64,000 nucleotides of DNA from Todiramphus chloris collaris (Eukaryota > Chordata > Aves > Coraciiformes > Alcedinidae), in assembly GCA_025345505.1 (NCBI GenBank), contig JANVCC010000077.1:6653494-6717493 (forward strand). The letters run 5' to 3'. A model generated the notes under the pieces. It was not told the DNA's origin and made no database searches. It was given only the letters and a program-made list of their open reading frames with translations. A program made the translations under genes and the position numbers. Position 1 is the first letter of the stretch; the number at the start of each line of letters is the position of its first letter. This document shows positions 50,479-61,600 of this stretch, piece by piece.

Positions 50479-51598
50479 TTATGTGGAGAGCTAAAATATT
50501 AGAACCCTTGTTGGATTTATCTGGTCCTCATATTAATAAAGTGATTTCTGTCACGTATCTTCTAGGTTTAGGTGGTTCATTTTTTTACAGCTTCACAGTA
50601 ATTTTTCTTACAGGTAAGAAAAATCTGGTGGCTGAAATAGTATCATAGGCCAAGGCATATCTGTTGAAAAGGCATACACAACAACCTAGGTGTGTGGCAA
50701 AGTTGTCAAAGACAAGAATCCTGTCTTTCTCTTCCGAGACAAGTCATATAGCTGATCTGGGATGGATTGCCTTTGGATTTCATTGCCACACCATCAAAAA
50801 GAAGATACTGTCCCAGAAGAAACAATAATATCCAGACCAGAGGACTGAATGCTGAATTGCAGTGTCCATTTCCACCCCTATCTGGATTTCTTGGGTCATC
50901 CAAAGCAGTAACTTCATTCCTCTATGCCTCTAGTTCTCCTTGAAGAGAAAATGGACAGTTCCTTGTCTAAGAGGTATCAGAGCTTAACTATAGGAAGTTT
51001 TCAGGTGTTTGTAACAGCAGGACTGTCTACTGACACTCACACCCAAAACAAGTGCCAGAGAACCTTAAAGAAGCAAGTTCAGCTGCATCCCTCAGAAAGG
51101 CCATCTACAGAGAACCCCATTATGATACAAATGCCTCCTTAAATACCAAGGAAAGGCTTAGTCTCTGGTTCTTTCCTATTCTGCAGTAAAATGCAGTGCT
51201 AGAAGAATAACATCTGTTGCTGTAAGCGTGTGTTACTTTTTATGTGTCAATGTAGGGTTTTTTATGGAGAGGATTAAGGAGACCAGAGGGAGCTTCTCAA
51301 ATTATAATGAGCAATCCAGGCAATATCTATTTAGTGTTATTTTCTATTCCTTTCTATTCCTTAATGCCTAAGCTCTGCTGCTGATCTTTGCAGCAGGCAG
51401 ATGCTGACATAAATTTCTATTCTTTTTTTTCCTTCTTTAGTTAAGTCTGACATACCAGAAAATGTAATCAACTCAGCATATACAACATTGCTAGTGCTGC
51501 CACGGAGCTGGGAACTTGCCGCGGTAGGATTACACAGCTGCTTGGTTTGACTGTTCTGTCAGCCTGCTTGACAACTTCGTTTTTTTTTAATTAGTAAA

Positions 51599-51641
51599 AA
51601 ATATATCATTGCCTTTTAGAAATATATCATTGCTTTTTAAA
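51599..51641 (+). repeat. Two-copy tandem repeat, 21 bp
   Basis: The unit AAATATATCATTGCCTTTTA is followed by AAATATATCATTGCTTTTTA. Confidence 0.75.
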
Positions 51642-52696
51642 ACCTTGGCTTCAGAAGGTTGCTCTTATTAATATTACCATACAAGGAACACTAAGTGAGG
51701 TGGTGAAGGAAGTGGGTTTTTAGAGCAGTTTGGGCAGTGACTGTTTTTCTTTTGTTATTCAATTTTCCATATTAAACTCTCATCAGAGATGGACCAAAGA
51801 GAAGAAAGAAATAAATCTCAAACAAGAAACATGCACCAAGTCCTGCTTTGTCTAGTACATATCTGAAGAAGATGGACTTCTGGCACCTTGGATGGTGCAA
51901 GGTTTACATTGGAGAAGGGGAGGGTTTGGCTCTTTGTTCCTGGGGATTTGTTTGTATGTAACAATACAAGTGTATTGTTAAATCACAAGTATATTTGTTT
52001 AATTACAAAGCTTAACACCCTCTCAGTCTGACTTAGTACTAATCTTTTGGTACTGCGGAAGTTACAAGGAAGTTACTCCTGACTCCTGGTAAGGAGAGAC
52101 ACAGTCTGAGGTGACACTGCCTCAACAAGAGCTGATATTTCCTCTAGCATCTTGGGGTTGCACAGGATTGGTGTAGCCTGTGGTGGTGGTGCTTATCCAT
52201 ATGCAGGTCCAGTATCCCACCCTTGGCTGAAATTACAGCTTGTGGTGATGAATTCTCACCTATTAAATGTGTCAGAAATGTGTGAAAATCTATGTTGAAG
52301 TTGCTTCGGGTCTTTGCCTTTGGAGAGCAGAAGTCATCTGACATGACAGCACGTCTCAGTAATAAATGTTTTGGGGGGACAAGCTGTCAAAAGCTTATGT
52401 TGACTGAGAGGATTGTGCTGTGTACTTTCATATGGTTTTTGTTGGGAGCAATGGTAACTAAAAGACACAGTGAAGCCAACTTCAATTAAAGGAAAGAGAA
52501 GTCAATATCCACGTTGTGAGTGAAAAATGGAAAATGAATACTTTGGATGTCAGGTAGCCAGGGGTGAGAGCAAATTTCTCTATTCAACACGCATGACATA
52601 AGTGGATGAGTACAAACACATTTTCCACATATATTTAATCATGTATTCACAGTCATTCTTTTTGTTTGTTTGTAGCTTTAATTGGCATATGTGCAC

Positions 52697-52746
52697 TAGA
52701 ATAGAATAGAATAGAATAGAATAGAATAGAATAGAATAGAATAGAA
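52697..52746 (+). repeat. (TAGAA)10 pentanucleotide microsatellite
   Basis: Ten perfect copies of TAGAA directly adjoin the 3' end of the CR1 copy at 52747. Read on the minus strand it is the (TTCTA)n-like tail of that element, expanded. Confidence 0.95.
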
Positions 52747-52990
52747 CATGACTATTTCAGTTGGAAGGTATTGAAGGATCATCTAGTCCAACAGCCTGAG
52801 CACTTCAGGGCTGACCAAAAGTTAAAGCATGCAGTTAAGGGCATTGTCTAAATGCCTCTTAAACACTGACAGGCTTGGGGCATCAACCACCTCCCTAGGA
52901 AGCCTGTTGCAGTCTTTGACCATTCTCTCTGTAAATAAATGCTTCCTGTTGTCCAGTCTAAGCCTCCCCTGGCACAGCTTTGAACCATAA
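52747..52990 (-). mobile_element. CR1 LINE 3' fragment
   Basis: The + strand shows TTTCAGTTGGAAGGTATTGA, GATCATCTAGTCCAACAGCC, CACCTCCCTAGGAAGCCTGT and CTTCCTGTTGTCCAGTCTAA in the order of a reversed CR1 3' end. It ends near CACAGCTTTGAACCAT. It belongs to a different CR1 subfamily from the copy at 19848, judging from its 'CACTTCAGGGCTGACCAAAAG' segment. It is 5'-truncated and has no ORF. Confidence 0.88.
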
Positions 52991-55900
52991 GGGACTGAAG
53001 TGTCTTCATTTCACCCTCCTGTGATGTTTTACTGATGCACAGCGAGTGCTGTGGGGGTTAACCAGCACTAGATATTAAGAATGCCTTTGTAACCTTTGCA
53101 GCTGGCACAGCAGTAGTCAGCTGTTACATCCACAGATGAGGTGGGTTAATAAAAAGCTTATCAGAGTGGTTGTAAGTGGGTGAGAAGAAAGCAGTGGTCT
53201 AGTGATTTGGCACGAGGACTGTAAAATATGGCAAGGGCACAGTGTCAGTCATGATAGTCTTCTCATGTTTAATTAGCCTTTTAACTGCACAACCTCATCC
53301 ACTGTAAACTTGGCATGAAGAGACGCATTCAAACTTAGAAATAGAGAGTTATGATTCCTGGGTAGTACTCTGCATTTCAGGGCACTTTGAATCCAGCCCT
53401 GGATCTTCAGCTTTGCCCCGTTGCAGCAGGAGAGCTGGGTTACGCAGTGAGTGTTGTGCTATATGACCCAGGGAGCTACAGACTGACAGCCTGCCAAGCT
53501 CCCAGTCTTCTTTTTGCATGCAGAAGTCATCAGAAAGGGTCCCAGGCTGCAAGTGTAATCAATGGGATGGAAATAGCTTCCTGCAATATTATGAGCTGTT
53601 ATATTCTGTCCACAGGATATGAATTTTGCCCTATACTTCAGCGAGGTGTGTGAGAATTTGACATACTCGTATCAACATCTTTACAGTTGGAGGAGGCCAT
53701 TGGTTTTTGGCTCTATCATCTTGTGACTTGCACTTCAAGCATCATGATTGCAATATTATTGTGCGACGTGGGTGTAATAGCACATTACTCTACACAGACA
53801 TTCTGGTTCCTGTTTGAATGAGCATTCAGGAACCCTGTATCTTTTTCAAATGGCACGCAGTGACATTGTAAAGCTTTACAAAACTAGTTGTTATGGAAAT
53901 AAGTGATATTTTATCTTTGCAGAATGTAAAATCTATGCCATCAATTACAGATTAGGTGTAGTAAATAATGACTAGCTAATGAAAAGTAAAGCAGCAAATT
54001 AACTTTCTTTGCAAAAAGCAGTGGGAGGCGGTGACGCAAAGACCAAAGGCATCTTCCTGACACCTCACGGGCTTTCCTGCCTTGCTTTGTGTTTCTGTGC
54101 TCTTCTAAGAATACTGCCAATTCAAAGAAGCTGTGTGAGCGCAGCCACTTGGGATCCTAATTAAGGCTTCTGAATTATGTTCTAATTTTGTTTCAGTGTG
54201 GCAAAGGTAGAGATAATTTATCTTCCTGGACTAACTGTAGCACCATTCCAAAGACTCTAAATCCTCCGCTAGAAGGTAGGGAAACAGTCCTGCCGCTCTT
54301 CTACCTTCAAACTGCCCTCCTAAGTTTGTTTTCCTTCATCATTTCTTTGTAACAAACAGTGAAGAAAGGGACAGAAGAGTTTTCCCACTCCCTGTCTTCA
54401 TGCTCATCTATTTCCCAGGGTGGAAGTGAACAGATGCAGCTTCTGGCTCACAGCATCTCCATGGCCTGTCAGGATTGATCTGAGCTGCTGTTCACAACTT
54501 CTGGGGCAGCGTGAGATACACAGACATCATTTTTCACCAGCTGCTGGGTATGTTTATAAATAGAACTGGATAGGAGAAGCACACTCTCTTCTTTTCAAAG
54601 ATCCTACCAGTTGACAGAACTTGGGTTTTGGTGCACAATTCACAAATTCAACAGAAATCACAAAAGTGTTCCAAAGTAAACCTGGATTGTCCTCTCACAA
54701 AAAAACCCCAACCTAATTTCACAATAAGTATATGGACATCATGCAGATAAAATGTGATGCATTCCCCCCACTTTCTCCAGGTTAAATAGTTGACTTAAAA
54801 TCAAAAAGTATTTTACAAACTACCTATTTTGGCTTCATAGATTATATTTTCAAGTCCCTCTTCAATCACAAAAGTTAGATAAATGTTTTTTTGGGGAAAG
54901 GGACTGACTGCTTGTTTTCTAATGAGCGTTTTGATCCTTAAAACCGGAGACTCCCAGATCTCATGTCAGACACACTTTGCAAAAAGTGACAGCTCGATTA
55001 AAGTCTTTCCCTTCCTCTTGCTTATAAATTGGCTGAAAGCAGACACACTTTTCTTTAGTTCCTGCATGTTAAAAGTGTCTTGCACATAGAATGTACAAAA
55101 ATTCAGCCTAAGGCTGCTACTTCGCAACCATCAGCCCCCCAGCAAGTGTGATGATACCTGAGTACTCTCCATGGAAAACAGTGACCAGAAGAAAAGCCAT
55201 GGTACTTTATACAACCTTGGATCTAGAGCTACAGTGTAAGAGTCAGGGATTATGTATCTCCCACGTAGAAGCACAGACCTCAAAGTCTTATTCCTTTGCT
55301 AATGTGGCTTAACGTCTCTATGCCCGACCTTTATTTGCTCTTCTTAACTTTCTTATATGAACCTAATTACATGTCATGAATTAACTCTTTATTAACAGAA
55401 CGGAGTCATGCAAAGTTTACCATTAGATGGGAAGTGCTGTATGAATGGAACACACATAGGTGCATGAGCATATGTGCTGGCATATGACCTCTGTATAGGT
55501 AGATCTGGAGGTTATCTAACATATCTGTCTGACAAGTCCTGCTTTTTAACCATTTTTTAAACACCTTTGTTAAGACCTGCAATTGCTGGTGGTACATAAA
55601 CATTTGGATTATTAGGATAATTTTTGTTCTTGAAAGAAATTTAAGATATGTTACGTGAGAAAACAACTTTAAGATACAAGGCAGCAGAAACCAACTCTGA
55701 AAGAGGAATTTGTGACTTGGATGCTTGGTGCTAGTGAAAATTTTACTACCCACATAATCATTAATAAAACCCTACACTTTTCTTCTTGCATAAAGTGCTG
55801 TATAAATAAAGACAGTGTGCCTGGCAGTGAGATAACTCATTGACAGACACTCTTGAAACCCTGTATTTTATTTGGTGGAAAAATTATGCAAGCAATGACA

Positions 55901-57846
55901 GTCTCCAGGTGGGGCTTGTGGACCTACTCTTCTGGGCTCTATGGAGACTTGTAATAGGAAAAACCTTGCAAACCGTTCTCAAAGTTCTTACTGAGACCAT
56001 GGCTGGGAGGTGAAGCAGAGGTACTGGAAACTGTAGATTTCTGGTGAGAAGGCAGGCTGCCTGTGTGTGCCTGCTGTACAATGCATAGTGCTGCATGTAC
56101 CACAGCACTATTTCACATTGAAAAGGCACCCTGTACCAAAGGCCTCCCTAACCTGTTGCACCTTTAGGTATCTGTCAGCATTTGTGTCCCATTACAGTTC
56201 CAATTTTAACACCTTATCTTTTCACCTTCCCAAATGCTTTCCAGTTTCTGGTGAGCAGTCCTTTTGGTATGTTCTACTAAAAGCACCTGGCACACTGATG
56301 GATGGGCAGCTACATGGCATGCAGGGATAATGCCATCTCAGCATCCTTTGCTCCATGCATTGCACACGGGAGACACCTTTGCTTACTGCTGTGAGATAGC
56401 TTGAAGGAAATGTCGAGGATTAATTGCTTAAGGCAAAACAATCCCTTTAAATATAATTGCCACTAAACTGGGTAGTTCCTTTTGTCTGTAAACTCTCTGA
56501 TACCATTTCTGCTATTCTAAGCTGATTGTTTTTTAATCACAAGTCAGTTGAAAAGAAAGCTGGGAAACCAGAATAGAAAGTACCAACTCTGTTTTTTCCC
56601 TTTCTTCTCCACACAACTGAGTCCAGAGGTGTAGATAAGATAGGAAAATAACCCCAAAGTAAACAAAAAGAAAGGAACCAGGAAATCAGTGATCTGCCAT
56701 CAAGGGCTCCCAGCAGTTCCCCTTCTAGCTGTGTCCCACAGCAGCAGACAGCATCAGTCCCCATGAGCTCTGCAGAGATATCACCATCCCAGAGCTTGCT
56801 GTATGTCTGGGAATAAAAAGTTTCCCAAGTAGCTCTGACAAGTGTTCAGGAGCAGTGAAAATAAGTTAACTTTTCAACTGTGCCACTTGTAAGAGAAACT
56901 AACATGGATTTTGCCCTCTTGGTGATATGTTAACAGGGAATATTTCTATCAAGGGACAAATGGCCATGGTATTCCCCAGGAAAACAAGTCCCTGCGAGTG
57001 CTCACGTACAGCACATTTCAGAGAAGTTGTAAACTCAAGATTGCTTACTCCTTGGGCTAACAAATGCCACGATTTTTCTGTAAAGCTGAGAAATAATGAG
57101 CATAATTTCTTAACCAAACCCTATGAATTTTAATAGAAATATCAATATATTTTTTAATTAGCCCAGTGAACAGGGATTGGATTTTCCTGTGTAAAGCCAT
57201 GGTTTCTCATTTCTAGTCAGTCTCTCTGCAACAGAGCTCCAGCATGGTGCAGATCACTTCAGGGCAAGGATGATCTCCTAGCTGTGTAGGAGTAAACCAA
57301 GAGTTTCTATTCCATGGGAGGCTATGGGAACTATGGGAACTATGTGCAATGATTGACTGAATTGTTCTGGCCTTTTATTGCCATTGAAAGGCAATGTAAG
57401 ATGGAGCAGCTCTGACCGTTCAAAGACAGCACAGATGAACCAGCTTGTGCCAAGCAGGAACAGATTCAGAGGAGCACGGCAGCAATCTTCACGCAGTTTC
57501 TGTGCACGACATACTGACTTGTGCACAAAACATCTTGACTATAAATAAGAATCTGCTCCTTTGTTTATGAAGCTTGATGGTATAACATTGGCATCTGAGA
57601 TGAAAAGCACTAACTCATCAGATCATTAATACCTTTCACTTTTTGTCAAACCATGGGTGAAAGCTCCAAACAGAACTGGGGGCAAAGTTCATTAAGCTGG
57701 TGACAGTCCTGGGAACACAAGCCAGGAGCTTAAACCCAGACTCCAGTGAATTCTGTTTATCTGTGTCATTACTCAGAATGGTCAGAGGTGGAAAACAACA
57801 GCCAGACAGCATTGCAGGTTAAATCTCTGGTTTGAGTACCAAGATT
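52991..57846. other. Gene-free stretch
   Basis: No gene is supported. An exon-like unit lies at 54197-54275, and a stretch at about 53690-54010 resembles a conserved non-coding element. ORFs such as 55406-55753 (minus, 115 codons) show no domain. Confidence 0.5.
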
Positions 57847-58038
57847 AAAAAAAAAAAACCAAAAAGCAAACAAGCAAACAAAAAAAATCAAAACCAAACC
57901 CAAACCAACAAACAAATAAACAACACCAGCAACAACAAAAACAAAAAGCACACACACACAGAACTAAACAAAAACACAAACAACCAACCAAACTCCAAAA
58001 AAACCCCAACCAAACAAAAAAAAACCCCAAACACAAAT
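57847..58038 (+). repeat. A/C-rich low-complexity tract
   Basis: About 190 bp of almost pure A and C with units such as AACCAAACC, AACAAA and CACACACACA. ORFs on both strands (Lys/Asn/Thr-rich or Phe/Val/Cys-rich) are composition artefacts. Confidence 0.92.
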
Positions 58039-58489
58039 ACCCTTTGTGTTAGCAAAGGAAATGTCTGTGTTTAAAAACATAAGTCTGTGTTTCAACTCTT
58101 CTTGAGCAGCTTGAACTTTGGACATATATGTTAACTCATTTTCTCCCTTTGCAACATTTTGTGTTCGCTATGCAGAGGTAGAGGTTTCTGTTTCATAATT
58201 TTCTGAAGTTCCTTCTGACACAAATCCCAGGGGCCAAGGAGCCCACTGAGCAGCAAAGCTGTGGAATCCTTCATACAAACCTTAATGCACTCTAGTTATA
58301 TCTTCTTGTAGCTGCTGCGAGTCATGTGGGTTTTTTGTTCCCATCTTCAGCAGATATCTTACTAGTATTTGCCTGCAGCATCATGGCATAAATCACACAG
58401 GTCAAATTCCCTGCTAATATCAATGGCTGCTGGTTTAGGCACTCCAGGGAGCCTCATTCTTTTGTACTAGAAAGCAAATGGCACCAGAA

Positions 58490-58527
58490 GCGTGTGTGTA
58501 TGTGCACATGTGTGCACGTGTACGTGT
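58490..58527. repeat. Alternating purine-pyrimidine run (Z-DNA type)
   Basis: Every step alternates purine and pyrimidine over 38 bases, mostly GT/GC/AC with CACGTG and TACGTG inside. This composition favours left-handed DNA under supercoiling. Confidence 0.8.
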
Positions 58528-58689
58528 TGCAAAATGAAACTGGTACCAAAACTCATGTCATCATGTTCTGTTCCCTACAAACACCACAGCAGCTCCCAGT
58601 AGTGCCAAAGTCCTGTGTCTCTGTAGTGCACTACATGATGCTATAAACAGCTATGAAGAGCTAACACATAATAGATAAATAGCTAATAG

Positions 58690-58699
58690 CTATAAATAG
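58690..58699 (+). promoter_or_regulatory. MEF2 consensus site
   Basis: CTATAAATAG is a perfect match to the MEF2 consensus YTAWWWWTAR. Near-copies (GATAAATAGC, CTAATAGC) precede it, and an E-box (CAGCTG) follows about 80 bases on. Function is not shown by the sequence; single sites of this length occur by chance. Confidence 0.3.
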
Positions 58700-61600
58700 C
58701 CTTAAGGATTTGTCTGAAGGAGGAGACAGTTTTATGTCATTTTAATTTCTGTCAAGCCATATGCATCTGCAAACAGCTGCTAAAATTTTTTTTCCTCTCA
58801 AATATCCAGTTTAATAAGCTTCTGTTAGCACTATGGTGATATTTCTCTGACAAAAAGAATCAGGCTCTTTTAAACTAACAACTATGAAAATGGTTTTAAA
58901 AATCAGGTGAGTATGAACTTGCTAATAATGCTATGTACTACTGAGAGTTTAATCTCTCCTTTCCCAGGATCGGGAAGCTCAAGGTTTCTTGAATGCCTGG
59001 GAGAGATTGACTGGCTACTGGATAATTTCTGGCACAGCTAAACCAGCCTGCTGGTAGTCTAACTTACGGATGCCTCTGGAATGATTCAGTCAAGTAAACT
59101 GGGGACTTTCTTGAGTTGCAGGTTCCAGCTGGCCACAAATCAGCTTCAACTACAACAGCAGTCTCTGACTGAGGTGCTCTAGCGGTGCACGTTTTTATGA
59201 AGTAGCACCCACTATTTGTAGTAGAGCTGGGATAGGAGGCTGTCGTGGGCTGTATGGCACAGCCCAAGCTCACACTGTGACCACACCTACTGAATACAGA
59301 CTGAGAACTGACCGCCCTTTGGGTTTCTAGAGCCTCAGTCCAGTGATACAGAGCACAGGTAATAACAGTATTGGTAAGGCAGGTGCCAACTGGGAAATGG
59401 TAGAGTAAGCAAATTGTCCTGACAAGCCACATTCAAGAAGAGCTTCTCGTGATGGAACTCGGCAGAGCTCCAGGACACTCTCCAGCAACGTGAACATTTT
59501 GTGAATGTGTCTCAGTTGTGCTGAACTGGCCATGAATAACAAACCACAATAAATGGTGGGAGCTGAAATTCTTCATGTTGGCGACTCCAGACGGAACATT
59601 TGTTTTCCATTTGGAAATGGTTCTTCATTTAGAAATTTCATTCTCCTTTATTCACAAAAATAGATGTTAGAAAATCCTACAATGCTTGAATCTGAAAATA
59701 AATGTTTTCTTTACATCAAATTCCAGAAACTTGTGGGGTGGGGAGTTGGAGGGACTTTCATAATTTAAAAAAATAAACAAAACAATCAATCATTGGTAAA
59801 GTTCTCTTCCTGGCTCTGCTTCTGACTTCTGATGGGATTTGGGGTATCTCAGGACATATACTAACCTTTTGTTTTGCCAGCTTAATCTGGAGCTATAGCT
59901 ATCCCTGCCTGTATTTGTGCTGCACTGGTGGGTTTCTGTTGGATGGGCTCTACTCTAAGGAATACTACACGTTTCCTTCCCTTGTTTTGTCCTTCGAAGA
60001 CTTCCTAACAGTCTCAGCTGCTCAGCCTCACTAAAACTGTTGATGACCCATGGATAAGAGCCTGTCTTTGAACACCACGTATATTCTGCCTTCTTCCTTG
60101 TCCTGCTTGCTGCTGCCTACTGCAGAAGACTGCAGAAGAGAGCACCGTAATTTGCTCTAAAAGGGCAAATGGGCTTCCTGCACTGATCCTCCCAGTGCTA
60201 CCCTCAGAGCACCACAGGCACAGTCAGGACAGCCCTGCCAGATGGGACTGGGTCAGCATAATCTGTCCCCATCCACAACTCTCATGATAACCAGTGCAAG
60301 ATGAGCCAGGACAGATTGTTCTCAATGACAGACTCTAACTTCTGCTACTCTCTAGTGCCAGCAATTACTTTAGCCAGAGCATGACCATATTCACACACAA
60401 GATTAGCCTTTTCCATGAATACCAGTACAGTTTTCCCTGTAATCCTCCAGTTTTGTTTCTCTTAAGAGGCCTGAGAAAACTTCTGCTGGCATAAATTATC
60501 CTGACTCTACAGAAATCAACAGAGCTCTGACAATTTTTATTCCAAGTCAGGTTCTTCTGCCACTTGGCAAGGAGACCCACAGGGCATTAGGGTAATCTGA
60601 TAGGAGAATTCAGGTCTTTGTCCCTGACCATGGACCTGCCTTAAGAGGGAAAGTAGAGTCCAGGGAATGAGAGCAAAAGGGCAGCACGTTGCTTAACATG
60701 AATGAATGTCATCACAATGTCATCATCATCTGAAGTTGCAATAGATCTATCTTAATGGCAATGAGTCAGGATGGAGTCAGGATTCCATTGACTCAGTTTG
60801 TATGACTACAAGAAAATCTTGTCTAGTTTCTGCTTATTTTGAGTCAAATCAGTCAGGAAGTTGACAGTATACTGCTGTCTTTTATTGGGTGTTTTGGAAA
60901 ATGTGACTGATGGGCTAGATGGATAGTGTTATGGCTTGTGCTGTCACAATAACTCTTCACACCTGATAGTGTAGGACTGCACAGCTCACAAAATCTTGTC
61001 AAAGTGTACAGTAAATAGCCTTTCTGGAATTTAAAGGAATGGGAAAAAAAAGGAAGAGTAAAATTAAGATTTGTACCAGGAAGGACAGAAATTATTCTTG
61101 GAAGTTTAATATTTGTGTATAATCCACCTTATCCAGAAACAACTGTCTGTGTGCATAAGAAAGAAATACGCTTTTGTCCCCTTCAGCAATGCCCAAAAAT
61201 GAGGCAGCAAGTATTGCTTCCTGATCACACACAAATGGGGCTTTTATCTCTGCCAAGATCATAATATGAACACTGAAATAAATCAGCAAACAGACAAGTA
61301 AAAGGGCAGACACCTGAAAGCTTTAGCTAGCCTTTCCATCCCCTGAACCTCACTGGCCTGCTCTACCAAAGCTTTGATGGGTCTTTGTTTTCTGAGGACA
61401 TTTATATTCTATTAGGAAAGTGCAAACGTCTCGAACAATAGCTTTGTGTCAGGCCACAATTGTATTCCTCAATGCTAATGCAGGCTGTTAAAAGATGAAG
61501 TTCAGCTAATGCCTCTTGGGTTCTGGGAGAGCTGGACAATTTGTATGCCAGGTCCACTTCCAGTTTCAAAGACTGGCAATATAGAGGATTTCAAGCCTCA

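Larger units (their letters stand above)
49489..52696. other. Gene-free stretch with small tandem duplications
   Basis: Two local duplications occur at 50425-50478 and 51599-51641. An exon-like unit lies at 51441-51523. Nothing else was recognised. Confidence 0.5.

Noticed and set aside
57832-58074. Asn/Lys/Thr-rich ORF and its minus-strand partner
   Set aside because: The DNA is nearly pure A and C; the ORFs are explained by composition.
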